Source: Fredinandcohnia onubensis
GTDB lineage: Bacteria > Bacillota > Bacilli > Bacillales > Bacillaceae_L
DNA: 64,000 bases
Assembly (NCBI RefSeq): GCF_002734285.1
Contig: NZ_NSEA01000003.1
Coordinates: forward strand, 62,001 to 126,000
Reading direction: 5' to 3'
Positions 50,714-60,547 of this stretch are shown here, piece after piece (positions within the stretch are counted from its first letter, which is position 1; every line of letters starts with the position of its first letter). Position numbers and translations under genes: made by a program. Below the pieces are notes generated by a model that worked only from the letters and a program-made list of their open reading frames with translations, was not told where the DNA came from and made no database searches.

Positions 50714-51901
50714 ATGTCGAAAATCATTGCCATAAATGCAGGAAGCTCGTCACTTAAATTTCAACTTTTTGAAATGCCGAGTGAAGAGGTAATTACAAAG
50801 GGGATCTTTGAACGGATCGGCCTTGAGAAGGGAATTTTCACAATCTCAGTTAACGATGAAAAACAAACAACTGAAACAGAAATTCCTGACCATGCTGTCG
50901 CTGTAAAAATACTCCTTGATAAACTGACAGAATTACAAATTATTCAATCGTTGGATGAAATTGAAGGAATCGGTCATCGGGTCGTTCACGGTGGAGAAAC
51001 TTTTGCAGATTCAGCTGTGATTACGAATGAGGTTATTGATGAAATAGACAAGCTATCAGAATTAGCTCCATTGCATAACCCAGCCAACCTAACCGGAATT
51101 AAGGCATTCCAGGAAGTATTACCTAATGTTCCAGCTGTAGCCGTGTTTGATACAGCATTCCATCAAACAATGCCTGAGAAATCATTCTTATATAGTCTTC
51201 CATATGATTATTATAAAGACTATGGTATCCGGAAATATGGTTTCCACGGAACATCTCATAAATATGTTTCACAACGTGCAGCTGAAATTTTAGAAAGACC
51301 TGTAGAACAGCTTCGAATATTGTCTTGCCACCTTGGTAATGGTGCAAGTATTGCTGCAATTGAAGGTGGAAAATCCATTGATACGTCTATGGGCTTTACA
51401 CCACTTGCTGGTGTAACTATGGGGACACGTTCTGGAAATATCGACCCGGCATTAATTCCATTTATCATGGAGAAAACAGGTAAAACTGCAGATGAAGTTT
51501 TAGATGTTTTAAATAAAGAAAGTGGAATGCTAGGCGTTTCTGGATTTTCAAGTGACTTACGTGATATCGAACTAGAAGCTAATGAAGGAAATAACCGTGC
51601 GGAATTAGCGCTTGAAGTATTTGCGAGCAGAATCCACAAATACATCGGTTCATATGCAGCACGTATGCATGGTGTTGATGCCATTATCTTTACAGCGGGT
51701 ATTGGTGAAAACAGTGATACTATTCGTGCAAGGGTATTAACAGGACTAGAATTCATGGGTGTATATTGGGATCCAGTTTTAAATAAAGTAAGAGGTAAGG
51801 AGACCTTCATTAGCTACCCACACTCACCTGTAAAGGTTATCGTCATTCCTACAAATGAAGAAGTCATGATCGCACGTGATGTTATGCGTTTAACAAAATA
51901 A
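50714..51901 (+). CDS. ackA: Acetate kinase
   Basis: A 395-residue ASKHA-fold kinase converting acetyl phosphate and ADP to acetate and ATP in overflow metabolism. Signature motifs are [16 protein letters not shown] at the N-terminus, [19 protein letters not shown] (KYGFHGTSH in this protein), [30 protein letters not shown] and [12 protein letters not shown] follows AAAGGAGCGGAC. In B. subtilis ackA is activated by CcpA through an upstream cre; here only a degenerate match (around 50519-50534) is visible. Its product acetate is the substrate of AcsA encoded in this window. Confidence 0.97.
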   Translation: MSKIIAINAGSSSLKFQLFEMPSEEVITKGIFERIGLEKGIFTISVNDEKQTTETEIPDHAVAVKILLDKLTELQIIQSLDEIEGIGHRVVHGGETFADSAVITNEVIDEIDKLSELAPLHNPANLTGIKAFQEVLPNVPAVAVFDTAFHQTMPEKSFLYSLPYDYYKDYGIRKYGFHGTSHKYVSQRAAEILERPVEQLRILSCHLGNGASIAAIEGGKSIDTSMGFTPLAGVTMGTRSGNIDPALIPFIMEKTGKTADEVLDVLNKESGMLGVSGFSSDLRDIELEANEGNNRAELALEVFASRIHKYIGSYAARMHGVDAIIFTAGIGENSDTIRARVLTGLEFMGVYWDPVLNKVRGKETFISYPHSPVKVIVIPTNEEVMIARDVMRLTK

Positions 51902-51908
51902 CGGATTT

Positions 51909-51941
51909 GAAGGACAAACTCTTAGTGGGTTTGTCTTTTTT
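51909..51941 (+). terminator. ackA terminator
   Basis: Eleven-base-pair stem with wobble pairs (51910-51921 with 51926-51937) and a T-run. Confidence 0.8.
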
Positions 51942-52037
51942 ACTTTTTATAAGGCTTGTTTCATCTCCTAGTGGTTTTCGGTTTTTTCTTTGTGGTGGTA
52001 TAATACACATAGTGAATGCTGGAAACGGAGGATGATT

Positions 52038-52871
52038 ATGGGTCTTACTGAACGAGAAATTCAAATTCTATCCGAAATTGAGAATTGGTCGGAACAAATG
52101 CAACATGAACAAACAGATTTTGAAATGACGTATGACAAATGGCTGGAAAACTCGTTAAGCCTTATCCCTGAGAATGTACGGACTGAGTTCTTTTCAAAGC
52201 TAGATAATTGGCTATTCCATTTACATGCCATACTTCAAGGAACACAAATTCAAGTGGATGCAAGGGAACGTCTTATTCGTTCGGCACGTGTTTTTAATCA
52301 GGACATTGAGGATATCTCTGATTTAAAAGAACTAACGATAGATCAGCTTATCTATTTAACCGAAAATCAGATTGCGAAGCATCGGCTTTATTCTTTTGCA
52401 CAAGGTGGCTTATCTGGTACAGGGGGACTTCTCCTACTTGGAACGGATATACCAGGAATAACGGTTCTTAATCTTCGTATTGTCCAATTAATTGCGATGA
52501 CATATGGGTATGAAGTAAATACACCGTATGAAATGATGACATCTCTAAAAGTGTTTCATGCTGCTACACTGCCAAAACGGATGCGTTTCCAGGGCTGGGA
52601 GGAACTGACCCAGGGTGCCGATGGGTCTAACCAGAACCAATATTTTTATAATGGATCAGAGGACTTAACCGACGAAACTTGGCTTGAGCTCCCATTAAAA
52701 CATATTGTAAAAGCGGTGGCCATTTCAGTTTTACGTAAGCGGATGATTCAAGGGATTCCTCTTGTTAGTATGGCGATTGGGGCAGGAATGAATTATCAAC
52801 TAACAAGACAGGTTAGCGATTATGCCCATAATTATTATCGTTTACGTTTTTTGAAGGAAAAGGAGTTCTAG
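52038..52871 (+). CDS. EcsC-family protein
   Basis: A 277-residue protein of the EcsC family (named after the third gene of the B. subtilis ecs locus), whose biochemical function is undefined. It shows the family's helical start (LSEIENWSEQM), the glycine-rich hydrophobic segment GGLSGTGGLLLLGTDIPGITVLNLRIVQLIAMTYGY (about residues 120-155), which may associate with the membrane, and a second hydrophobic stretch GIPLVSMAIGAGMNY near the C-terminus. ATG 52038 is six bases after GGAGG. Only three bases separate it from moaB, so the two form an operon. Confidence 0.82.
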   Translation: MGLTEREIQILSEIENWSEQMQHEQTDFEMTYDKWLENSLSLIPENVRTEFFSKLDNWLFHLHAILQGTQIQVDARERLIRSARVFNQDIEDISDLKELTIDQLIYLTENQIAKHRLYSFAQGGLSGTGGLLLLGTDIPGITVLNLRIVQLIAMTYGYEVNTPYEMMTSLKVFHAATLPKRMRFQGWEELTQGADGSNQNQYFYNGSEDLTDETWLELPLKHIVKAVAISVLRKRMIQGIPLVSMAIGAGMNYQLTRQVSDYAHNYYRLRFLKEKEF

Positions 52872-52874
52872 GAA

Positions 52875-53396
52875 ATGAGTGTTCAAGAGCATAAAAAAGC
52901 TACACCCTCCTCAGTCAGATGTAAAGTTATTACAATAAGTGATACAAGAACGAAAGAAACCGACAAAAGTGGAAAGCTTATGATTTCGCTACTAGAGGAA
53001 AATGATTACAACGTCTTACAATATGAGGTTGTTAAAGATGAGGAATCTTTTATCGAAAAAGCAATACGTGAAGGCTGTCAACATGAAGAGATTGATGTTA
53101 TTTTAACAAATGGGGGCACTGGAATTGCTAAACGTGATGTCACAATTGAAACGGTCACAAAATTATTAGATAAAGAAATCGTCGGGTTTGGTGAACTGTT
53201 TCGGATGTTAAGCTATACGGAGGATATAGGTTCAGCGGCCATTCTTTCACGAGCTATTGCAGGTGTTAGCAATGATACTGCGATTTTTTCAACACCAGGT
53301 TCTTCTGGAGCCGTAAAGCTTGCAATGAATAAATTGATCCTACCAGAACTTGGCCATGTTGTCAGTGAAATAAAAAAGGATATCAAAAAGGTCTAA
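52875..53396 (+). CDS. moaB: MoaB, molybdopterin adenylyltransferase-like protein
   Basis: A 173-residue MogA/MoaB-fold protein that binds molybdopterin and ATP in molybdenum cofactor synthesis. Motifs: TISDTRTKETDKSG (first substrate loop), VILTNGGTGIAKRDVTIE (about residues 76-92, with the catalytic Asp region), FRMLSYTEDIGSAAILSRAIAG and STPGSSGAVKLAM. No other moa or mob gene is in the window, as in B. subtilis where moaB is solitary. The stop codon overlaps the terminator hairpin. Confidence 0.92.
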   Translation: MSVQEHKKATPSSVRCKVITISDTRTKETDKSGKLMISLLEENDYNVLQYEVVKDEESFIEKAIREGCQHEEIDVILTNGGTGIAKRDVTIETVTKLLDKEIVGFGELFRMLSYTEDIGSAAILSRAIAGVSNDTAIFSTPGSSGAVKLAMNKLILPELGHVVSEIKKDIKKV

Positions 53397-53418
53397 TCAT
53401 TTAGGATTAGACCTTTTT
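53385..53418. terminator. Bidirectional terminator after moaB
   Basis: Fourteen-base-pair stem AAAAAGGTCTAATC (53385-53398) with GATTAGACCTTTTT (53405-53418), six-base loop. It also overlaps the end of the convergent small gene. Confidence 0.9.
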
Positions 53419-53729
53419 CAATGGTGTATTTTATTAGATACTCCTTGATTCATTCTATACCATATCCATAAATCATTAATGATGGACGCACAATCGGAGA
53501 TTTCGTTGTTTAGTTCACATGAACGCTCGAAATCAAGTTCATTGCCAAGTTGTTCTTGTTTGTTGTTAATAATGGTTTCAATTTCTGCAATGCGATCAGG
53601 AATATGTCCTCTGATTTTTTCCCAATGGAACAAGATATGCTGCTGTGTCTCCACTGTATATTCTTCCCACTCTTTTTCTAAGTACGGTAGAAGAATCCCA
53701 AGTCGGTCATCAAAATGAAAAAAATCCAT
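53418..53729 (-). CDS. Hypothetical small acidic protein
   Basis: A 103-residue soluble, mostly helical protein starting MDFFHFDDRLGILLPYLEKEWEEY. It is rich in Glu, Asp, Ile and Asn, has a central helix (RIAEIETIINNKQEQLGNELDFERSCELNNEI) and a C-terminal WIWYRMNQ. I recognise no domain; similar small proteins appear near moaB and argG in other Bacillaceae, I believe, but no function is known. ATG 53729 follows GAGGGGTGG on the minus strand. Converges with moaB, sharing its terminator. Confidence 0.65.
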   Translation of the reverse strand: MDFFHFDDRLGILLPYLEKEWEEYTVETQQHILFHWEKIRGHIPDRIAEIETIINNKQEQLGNELDFERSCELNNEISDCASIINDLWIWYRMNQGVSNKIHH

Positions 53730-53885
53730 TATTACCACCCCTCGTAGGTCTTGCTATCATTTTACAATACTACTAATTTATATTCTATCTTAAAAGAATT
53801 TTTTTATTTTTCTCAGTTTACTATTGAAAAAAGTAGAAAGAGTTGCTAAAGTAATACATTATAAATGTATAAATATAAAAATAGA

Positions 53886-53899
53886 TGAATTAATATTCG
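53886..53899. promoter_or_regulatory. ARG box upstream of argG
   Basis: TGAATTAATATTCG fits the arginine repressor half-site palindrome TGAATNNNNATTCA with one mismatch at the last base. It lies 16 nt before the argG ATG, just upstream of the ribosome binding site, so AhrC/ArgR could block the gene when arginine is plentiful. Confidence 0.6.
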
Positions 53900-53914
53900 A
53901 AAGGAAGATACAAC

Positions 53915-55123
53915 ATGAGCAAAAAGAAAGTTGTTTTAGCATATTCAGGTGGTCTAGATACAAGTGTTGCAGTTAAATGGTTACAGGAGCAAGGCTATGA
54001 AGTCGTTGCTTGCTGTTTAGATGTAGGAGAAGGAAAAGACCTTGCATTTATTAAAGAGAAAGCTATTACAGTTGGAGCTGTATCTTCATACGTAATCGAT
54101 GCGAAGGAAGAATTTGCAAATGAATTTGCGCTTGCCGCATTACAAGCACATACCCTTTATGAAGGAAAATATCCTTTAGTCTCTGCATTATCTCGTCCGC
54201 TAATCGCGAAAAAACTCGTTGAAGTAGCTGAGCAAGAAAATGCTGTAGCCGTTGCACACGGTTGTACTGGGAAAGGTAACGACCAAGTTCGATTTGAAGT
54301 TTCAATTAAGGCATTAAATCCTGACCTTGAAGTATTAGCACCTGTTCGTGAGTGGAGCTGGTCTCGTGAAGAAGAAATCGAGTATGCGAAGAAGCATAAC
54401 ATTCCGATTCCAATCAATCTAGATAGCCCATTTTCTATTGACCAAAACCTTTGGGGACGTAGTAATGAGTGTGGTATTTTAGAAGATCCATGGGCTGCTC
54501 CACCAGCTGATGCATATGAATTAACGGCAGCTTTGGAAGAAACACCAAATACACCTGACATCATCGAAATCGATTTTGAACAAGGTGTTCCAAAGACGAT
54601 TAATGGTCAGCAGTACCCATTATCTGAATTAATTCTTGAATTAAACCAAATCGCTGGAAAACATGGTGTAGGTCGTATCGATCATGTGGAAAACCGTCTT
54701 GTAGGTATAAAATCTCGTGAAGTTTATGAGTGTCCGGGTGCGATGACTTTAATTACAGCACATAAGGAACTTGAAGACCTTACACTAGTAAAAGAAGTTG
54801 CACATTTCAAACCAGTTATCGAACAAAAGCTTACTGAATTAATTTACAATGGACTTTGGTTCTCACCACTGAAGGATGCATTACTTGGCTTCTTAAAAGA
54901 AACACAAAAGAATGTAAATGGAACTGTTCGTGTAAAACTATTCAAAGGTCATGCAATTGTTGAAGGACGTAAATCCGAAAATTCATTGTACGATGAGAAA
55001 CTTGCAACTTATACTTCAGATGATGAGTTTGATCATAATGCAGCAGTTGGATTCATTTCATTATGGGGCTTACCAACAAAGGTTAATAGTATTGTAAATA
55101 ACAGTAAGAAGGTTGAAGTATGA
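53915..55123 (+). CDS. argG: Argininosuccinate synthase
   Basis: A 402-residue ATP-dependent ligase joining citrulline and aspartate in arginine synthesis. The PP-loop [11 protein letters not shown] is at residues 9-19; further signatures are [14 protein letters not shown] near residue 117, [20 protein letters not shown], and [19 protein letters not shown] follows GAAAGGAAGATACAAC. It overlaps argH by four bases (ATGA), giving a tight argGH operon. An ARG box immediately upstream indicates repression by arginine via AhrC. Confidence 0.97.
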   Translation: MSKKKVVLAYSGGLDTSVAVKWLQEQGYEVVACCLDVGEGKDLAFIKEKAITVGAVSSYVIDAKEEFANEFALAALQAHTLYEGKYPLVSALSRPLIAKKLVEVAEQENAVAVAHGCTGKGNDQVRFEVSIKALNPDLEVLAPVREWSWSREEEIEYAKKHNIPIPINLDSPFSIDQNLWGRSNECGILEDPWAAPPADAYELTAALEETPNTPDIIEIDFEQGVPKTINGQQYPLSELILELNQIAGKHGVGRIDHVENRLVGIKSREVYECPGAMTLITAHKELEDLTLVKEVAHFKPVIEQKLTELIYNGLWFSPLKDALLGFLKETQKNVNGTVRVKLFKGHAIVEGRKSENSLYDEKLATYTSDDEFDHNAAVGFISLWGLPTKVNSIVNNSKKVEV

Positions 55124-56496
55124 AAAAGCTCTGGGGAGGAAGATTCACCAAAAGCGCCGAAGCATGGGTAGATGAATTCGGTGCATCGATCTCCTTTGAT
55201 CAGGAGCTGGTGAAGGAAGACATCGAAGGAAGTATTGCCCATGTGACAATGCTAGGTAAATGCGGAATCGTTTCTAGTGAAGAAGCAAATACCATTAAAT
55301 CAGGGCTACTTACCTTATTAGAAAAAGCTAAAAATGATGAATTGGAATTCTCTGTTGCAAATGAAGATATTCATTTAAATATCGAAAAGATGCTAATTGA
55401 TGAAATTGGACAGGTTGGTGGAAAGCTTCATACAGGACGAAGCAGAAATGACCAGGTTGCAACAGATATGCACTTATATTTGCGACAACAGGTAGATGAA
55501 ATTATTAATCTTGTCGAAGAGCTTCAACACGCAATCGTGGAGCAAGCGGAGCAACATGTTGAAACAATTGCTCCTGGTTATACCCATTTACAAAGGGCAC
55601 AGCCTATTTCATTTGCCCATCATCTATTGGCCTATTATTGGATGCTTGAGCGTGATAAGGAACGTTTAACAGACTCACTAAAGCGAATCAATATATCTCC
55701 ATTAGGGGCAGGTGCTCTAGCGGGTACCACGTTTCCAATTGACCGATACTACAGTGCAGAGCTTCTAGGATTTGAAAAAATCTATGAAAATAGTATTGAT
55801 GCTGTAAGTGACCGTGATTTTATCATTGAATTTTTAAGCAATAGTTCAATGGTTATGATGCATCTATCACGTTTTTGTGAAGAGTTGATTTTATGGTCCT
55901 CACAGGAGTTTAATTTTATTGAGATGGATGATACATTTGCTACTGGAAGTAGTATTATGCCACAGAAGAAAAATCCAGATATGGCTGAACTCATCCGTGG
56001 TAAAACAGGAAGAGTTTATGGAAATCTGTTTGGTTTATTAACGGTTCTTAAAGGAACACCACTTGCGTATAACAAAGATATGCAAGAGGACAAAGAGGGC
56101 ATGTTTGATACTGTGAAGACGGTAAAAGGATCTTTGAAGATTTTTGCTGGAATGGTTTCAACAATGAAGGTGAAAAAGGAAGTAATGGCAACAGCTGTTA
56201 AAAAGGATTTCTCCAATGCGACAGAACTAGCTGATTATTTAGCTTCAAAGGGACTACCATTTAGGGAAGCACATGAAGTGGTAGGAAAGCTTGTGTTAAT
56301 TTGTATCGAACGTGGTGTCTTCCTAAGTGATTTACCGCTTGAAGTATTAAAAGAAGCATCCTCACTATTTGAAGACGATATTTATGAAGTATTGCTGCCT
56401 GAAACTGCTGTTGCTCGCCGCAAGAGTGCAGGCGGTACCGGTTTTGAAGAAGTACGTAAGGTTTTAGAGAAAATAAAACAAACAAAAAAATCGTGA
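55120..56496 (+). CDS. argH: Argininosuccinate lyase
   Basis: A 458-residue member of the fumarase/aspartase superfamily that splits argininosuccinate into arginine and fumarate. Starts [64 protein letters not shown] (catalytic His) and the flexible signature loop [12 protein letters not shown] (near residues 274-285, catalytic Ser) are intact. Translationally coupled to argG by ATGA. A hairpin terminator encloses its stop codon and ends the operon. Confidence 0.97.
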   Translation: MKKLWGGRFTKSAEAWVDEFGASISFDQELVKEDIEGSIAHVTMLGKCGIVSSEEANTIKSGLLTLLEKAKNDELEFSVANEDIHLNIEKMLIDEIGQVGGKLHTGRSRNDQVATDMHLYLRQQVDEIINLVEELQHAIVEQAEQHVETIAPGYTHLQRAQPISFAHHLLAYYWMLERDKERLTDSLKRINISPLGAGALAGTTFPIDRYYSAELLGFEKIYENSIDAVSDRDFIIEFLSNSSMVMMHLSRFCEELILWSSQEFNFIEMDDTFATGSSIMPQKKNPDMAELIRGKTGRVYGNLFGLLTVLKGTPLAYNKDMQEDKEGMFDTVKTVKGSLKIFAGMVSTMKVKKEVMATAVKKDFSNATELADYLASKGLPFREAHEVVGKLVLICIERGVFLSDLPLEVLKEASSLFEDDIYEVLLPETAVARRKSAGGTGFEEVRKVLEKIKQTKKS

Positions 56497-56517
56497 TTGA
56501 TTCACGATTTTTTTGTT
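56485..56517. terminator. Bidirectional terminator between argH and the usp gene
   Basis: Twelve-base-pair perfect stem (56485-56496 with 56502-56513) with A-run and T-run arms. Confidence 0.9.
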
Positions 56518-56523
56518 TATATA

Positions 56524-56973
56524 TTAAAGATCTTTCTCTGTTCTTACAACCATAACATCACATTTTGCATAACGTGTAATATTTTCAGATACACTGCCTA
56601 ATAGGAAACGCTCGACAGCATTTAAACCAGTTGCACCACATATGATTAAATCAATATCATGTTTTGGTGCAATTTCTTTTGCGATTTTTATTTTAGGTGA
56701 ACCGAATTCAAGTATTGTTTCGATGTCATCAATACCGGCTTCACTTGCCACTTCCTTATATTGGTTAAGTAATTCTTTTCCATATTGCTCTGATTGTTCT
56801 GTTAAATTGTATTGATAAGCTCCAATCGTCGCAAACTGTTTTAAGTCAATCACATGGGTAACACTAAGTGTCGCATGATATCGCTTACAAACGTCGATTG
56901 CTTTCTTAAAAGCCCATTCCGCTTCCTTTGAACCATCAACAGCTACAAGAACTTTTTTATAGGTAACTAGCAT
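56524..56973 (-). CDS. Universal stress protein (UspA family)
   Basis: A 149-residue Rossmann-like UspA-fold protein, probably dimeric in the cytosol. The N-terminal strand KVLVAVDGSKEAEWAFKKAI and the ATP-binding loop GATGLNAVERFLLGSVSENI (G-x2-G-x9-G-S pattern, about residues 119-135) suggest that it binds ATP. Function is general stress survival in the family; specific role unknown. ATG 56973 is preceded by AGGGGGC on the minus strand. An extended -10 promoter (TGC TATACT) lies at 57023-57015. Monocistronic. Confidence 0.9.
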   Translation of the reverse strand: MLVTYKKVLVAVDGSKEAEWAFKKAIDVCKRYHATLSVTHVIDLKQFATIGAYQYNLTEQSEQYGKELLNQYKEVASEAGIDDIETILEFGSPKIKIAKEIAPKHDIDLIICGATGLNAVERFLLGSVSENITRYAKCDVMVVRTEKDL

Positions 56974-57014
56974 TTTTTTAGCCCCCTAAAATATGAGATT
57001 GTCTTTCTACTATT

Positions 57015-57023
57015 AGTATAGCA
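57015..57023 (-). promoter_or_regulatory. Extended -10 promoter of the usp gene
   Basis: Minus strand TGCTATACT at 57023-57015. No clear -35 hexamer at 17 nt. Confidence 0.35.
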
Positions 57024-57185
57024 CTGGCAAAACACTTGAATATCATACATAATTGTATAAAATTTGAACTTTTCCTTGATTATTAGGAAGAAAAATACTA
57101 TCATGTAAGTGTTTTCATTGTTGTTAAAATCATATTTTAAGTTCAAGTAAGTAATCTATTGAAAATGAGATGAGGAGTGTTTTTC

Positions 57186-58307
57186 ATGCGAATTGGGGTA
57201 CCTCGGGAGATAAAAAATAACGAAAACCGTGTTGCGATGACTCCGGCGGGTGTTGTAAATCTTGTAGGCTTCGGTCATGAAGTGTATATTGAGACCAATG
57301 CGGGGATCGGTTCTGGTTTTACGGATGAACAATATGCTAGTGCAGGGGCTACCATTGTTAGTACTGCAAGTGAGGCATGGCAGGTGGACATGGTTATGAA
57401 GGTAAAAGAGCCACTTCCAGAGGAATATCAATATTTCCGTGAAGGCTTACTCTTATTTACATATTTACATTTAGCTGCAGAGCCTGAATTAACGAAAGCT
57501 TTAGTTGAGAACAAAGTGATTGGGCTGGCCTATGAAACTGTACAGCTCCAAAACCGTTCACTACCATTGCTAACCCCAATGAGTGAAGTTGCAGGAAGAA
57601 TGGCAACTCAGATTGGCGCGCAATTTTTAGAAAAGCCACATGGTGGAAAAGGGATTTTACTTGCTGGTGTGCCAGGCGTTCATCGTGGTAAAGTAACGGT
57701 TATTGGTGGAGGAGTTGCAGGTACGAATGCAGCTAAAATGGCAATTGGTCTAGGTGCTCGAGTGACAATAATTGATTTAAGTCCGGAGCGACTTCGCCAG
57801 CTCGATGATATTTTTGGAGCGGATGTAACTACACTTATGTCAAACCCGCTTAACATAGCGGAAGCGGTGGAGGAATCAGACCTCGTGATCGGAGCAGTCC
57901 TCATTCCAGGGGCAAGGGCGCCGAAACTTGTAACGGAAGAAATGATTAGAACAATGGCACCAGGTTCTGTAGTCGTAGATATTGCGATTGACCAAGGCGG
58001 AATCTTTGAAACGACAGATCGAATTACAACTCATGATAATCCAACTTATGTCAAACATGACGTCGTCCACTATGCTGTTGCGAACATGCCTGGAGCTGTA
58101 CCACGTACATCAACTTTTGCACTGACGAATGTAACCGTTCCATATGCATTGTTAATTGCTAATAAGGGATTTAAACAAGCTTGTATCGAGAATGATGCGT
58201 TGTTTAAAGGGATTAATACATTAGATGGTTATGTTACCTACAAGGCAGTTGCAGAAGCACACGGAACATCCTATTCAGATGCAAAAACACTCTTAGAAAA
58301 CAGATAA
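57186..58307 (+). CDS. ald: Alanine dehydrogenase
   Basis: A 373-residue NAD-dependent enzyme interconverting L-alanine and pyruvate plus ammonia, used to grow on alanine and in sporulation. N-terminal [36 protein letters not shown] (substrate-binding Lys), the catalytic His in [10 protein letters not shown], and the NAD-binding [22 protein letters not shown] (about residues 168-189) are all present. ATG 57186 follows GAGGAG by eight bases; the in-frame ATG at 57177 overlaps that site. Monocistronic with its own terminator. Confidence 0.96.
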   Translation: MRIGVPREIKNNENRVAMTPAGVVNLVGFGHEVYIETNAGIGSGFTDEQYASAGATIVSTASEAWQVDMVMKVKEPLPEEYQYFREGLLLFTYLHLAAEPELTKALVENKVIGLAYETVQLQNRSLPLLTPMSEVAGRMATQIGAQFLEKPHGGKGILLAGVPGVHRGKVTVIGGGVAGTNAAKMAIGLGARVTIIDLSPERLRQLDDIFGADVTTLMSNPLNIAEAVEESDLVIGAVLIPGARAPKLVTEEMIRTMAPGSVVVDIAIDQGGIFETTDRITTHDNPTYVKHDVVHYAVANMPGAVPRTSTFALTNVTVPYALLIANKGFKQACIENDALFKGINTLDGYVTYKAVAEAHGTSYSDAKTLLENR

Positions 58308-58314
58308 TTTTTTG

Positions 58315-58342
58315 GGGATACCTTTCCTTAGGTGTCCCTTTT
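58315..58342 (+). terminator. ald terminator
   Basis: Nine-base-pair stem with one wobble (58315-58323 with 58330-58338) then four T. Confidence 0.75.
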
Positions 58343-58445
58343 ATGTCCTCGAATCATTGTCACCATTTTTTATGCATAAAAATAAGATAAAGAAGAGTCT
58401 ACATGAAGACAAACGTCTAACTAACTCGTAAGGGAGTGCTGAAAA

Positions 58446-59183
58446 ATGGGTTCATCTGTTTTTTATAATGAATCGTTAGCCCGATTTGTTCATCGACCAG
58501 CTACTTCTTCGCCGGATAATCCAAATCAACAAACTTATTATTCTAATTTTGTATCGGAACATATTAAACAACAGGAGAAATATAATGAGCTCGTTCAAGA
58601 GTATATCAAAAGCAATGAAGGGCTAATTAAGCAATTAGCAGAAGAACAAAAAGGACTGCAACACCAGTTTTTTAAATATGAACAAAATCAAATGGAGAAG
58701 AACGAAAAGTTCTATAAAAAAATGACGGAACAGAAAAACTTATTGGAGGTATTTGTTGGCTTTATGAAGAAACAAGAAAAATTTAATGAGACAGCGGCGA
58801 AGCAACAAGTGGAACATAAAGAACAGCTTGAAGTTCTCCAAAAAATTGTACAAAATCAAGAAATCTTTAACAATAAAGTTTCTGAAAATATGAACCTAGT
58901 GAAAAAGCAATTTGACCAAATAATAGCTTCTCTAAAAAATCATGAATTAAAAAATGAAACCATTGCTAAACGATTTGAGCAAAATGACGAAAAAGATCAA
59001 GAAATTGCAGCCACCATCATGGAGCAAAAGGAGTTATTTTTCAAGGTACTAAATGGTTTACAGGATAATAAAGAGCAATATGATATTTTGTTTGATTATG
59101 TACGTAATCAGGATAATTTTAACCATAAGCTGTTTGAATACCTCTGCTCAAAATTTGAAGAGGTAGAAAATGCAGTGAATTAA
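58446..59183 (+). CDS. Hypothetical coiled-coil protein with internal repeats
   Basis: A 245-residue cytoplasmic protein that I do not recognise. After a short N-terminal region (MGSSVFYNESLARFVHRPATSSPDNPNQQTYYS) nearly all of it is predicted coiled coil, very rich in Lys, Glu, Gln and Asn. A motif of the form [KQN][QN][ED]-x-[FY]-[NY] recurs at least five times: QQEKYN, KNEKFY, KQEKFN, NQEIFN and NQDNFN. No signal peptide, membrane helix or catalytic motif. ATG 58446 follows TAAGGGAGTGCTG. Stands alone between ald and pepQ with its own terminator. Confidence 0.7.
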   Translation: MGSSVFYNESLARFVHRPATSSPDNPNQQTYYSNFVSEHIKQQEKYNELVQEYIKSNEGLIKQLAEEQKGLQHQFFKYEQNQMEKNEKFYKKMTEQKNLLEVFVGFMKKQEKFNETAAKQQVEHKEQLEVLQKIVQNQEIFNNKVSENMNLVKKQFDQIIASLKNHELKNETIAKRFEQNDEKDQEIAATIMEQKELFFKVLNGLQDNKEQYDILFDYVRNQDNFNHKLFEYLCSKFEEVENAVN

Positions 59184-59207
59184 GAAATGTGAAGGCTTCT
59201 AAAGTTC

Positions 59208-59233
59208 AAAAAGGACCGCTCAGGGTCCTTTTT
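59208..59233. terminator. Bidirectional terminator between the coiled-coil gene and pepQ
   Basis: Ten-base-pair perfect stem (59208-59217 with 59224-59233) bearing A and T arms. Confidence 0.9.
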
Positions 59234-59237
59234 GCAT

Positions 59238-60332
59238 TTATTTTATGAGTAGTTCCTTAGGGAACTTTGTAAGTGTTTGGGCTCCATCAGCGGTAATAAT
59301 CATATCATCTTCAATTCGAACTCCACCAATTTCTGGAGCATAGATTCCTGGTTCAATTGTGAATACCATACCCTTTTGTAGGAGCATATCATTTGTTTCA
59401 TTCATAGAAGGAAATTCATGAACATCAATTCCAAGTCCGTGTCCAATTCGGTGGGTAAAATATTCACCATAGCCAGCATTGGATATAATGGTACGTGCTG
59501 CACGGTCGATATCGCCAATTCTTGTTCCTGGCTTACAAGTATCAACAGCTGCTAATTGGGCCTTTAACACAGTGTCATAAACCTCACGTTGTTGGTCGGA
59601 AACCTCTCCAAATGCGACTGTTCTAGTGATATCAGAGCAATAACCGTCAAGAACAACACCTAAATCGAAAAGAACAAAATCTCCTTTTTGAATGGTTTCA
59701 AGTCCTGGTTTTCCATGTGGAGCAGCAGTTTTTAAACCTGTTAATACCATTGTATCAAAGGACATTTGGCGGATTCCTTTTTTCTTTAATTCAAATTCAA
59801 TTGTTGCAAGTACATCTAATTCTGACTTTCCTTGGGCAATTGCCTGGACACCCACTTCTACTCCAAAATCAGCAAGCTTTGCTGCCTCTTCTAGAATAGA
59901 AATTTCTTTCTCTTCTTTAATCATCCGTAAAGTATGTAATTTTTCCTCAGCTGATACGAAAGATGTGGTTGGGAATAATTTTTGAATTTGTTCAAAACGA
60001 TCAACAGTTAAATGTTCTTTTTCAAGAGCTAATGATGAGACTGTTATGTTTCGTTTTGAGAGTGAATTTTGGATGAGTTCCCAAGGATTATCGGTATCAC
60101 TATATCCAATGATTTCATACCTCCAGCCAGCATTACGTGCCTGGGCAAGCTCCATGTTTGGACAAATCAAGATGGGCTCTTCCTGTTGAAAAACGAATAA
60201 ACCAAGAAGTCTTTCGTGTGGTTCGGTATAAAAGTTTGTTAAATAAAATACGTTTGGAGTAGACGTAATAAAACTACATGTAATGTCCTTTTCTGTTAAC
60301 CAACTAGAAAGTTGTTGTAATCGTTGATTCAT
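59238..60332 (-). CDS. M24-family Xaa-Pro dipeptidase
   Basis: A 364-residue cytosolic pita-bread metallopeptidase cleaving dipeptides with C-terminal proline (PepQ type; B. subtilis PapA/PapB and YkvY are relatives). The N-terminal creatinase-like domain covers about residues 1-130; the catalytic domain has the five metal ligands in FDLGVVLDGYCSDITR (two Asp), HRIGHGLGIDVHE (His), FTIEPGIY (Glu) and GVRIEDD (Glu). ATG 60332 follows AAAGGAAG on the minus strand by about eight bases. Divergent from ytkL. Confidence 0.9.
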   Translation of the reverse strand: MNQRLQQLSSWLTEKDITCSFITSTPNVFYLTNFYTEPHERLLGLFVFQQEEPILICPNMELAQARNAGWRYEIIGYSDTDNPWELIQNSLSKRNITVSSLALEKEHLTVDRFEQIQKLFPTTSFVSAEEKLHTLRMIKEEKEISILEEAAKLADFGVEVGVQAIAQGKSELDVLATIEFELKKKGIRQMSFDTMVLTGLKTAAPHGKPGLETIQKGDFVLFDLGVVLDGYCSDITRTVAFGEVSDQQREVYDTVLKAQLAAVDTCKPGTRIGDIDRAARTIISNAGYGEYFTHRIGHGLGIDVHEFPSMNETNDMLLQKGMVFTIEPGIYAPEIGGVRIEDDMIITADGAQTLTKFPKELLIK

Positions 60333-60442
60333 TCATAACACTTCCTTTTAAATAATAAGGGACACTGTTTATTTTAGCACTTTGCGGTTTGAAGCGGAAG
60401 GTGTGAGCCTTTTCCGATAATAGTATTCCTTTTTGGAGTAGG

Positions 60443-60468
60443 GTTTGATTTACGTAGGAAAAGGGTAT
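60443..60468 (+). promoter_or_regulatory. sigma-B promoter of ytkL
   Basis: GTTTGA (60443-60448), 14-nt spacer, perfect GGGTAT (60463-60468). B. subtilis ytkL is, as I recall, a member of the sigma-B general stress regulon. Confidence 0.65.
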
Positions 60469-60547
60469 AAAAAAGAAGGAAAGTAAGCATTTAAAAAGAA
60501 GTACTATATTAAGGTTTCTATATACAATTATGGAAGGGGAGATACAT

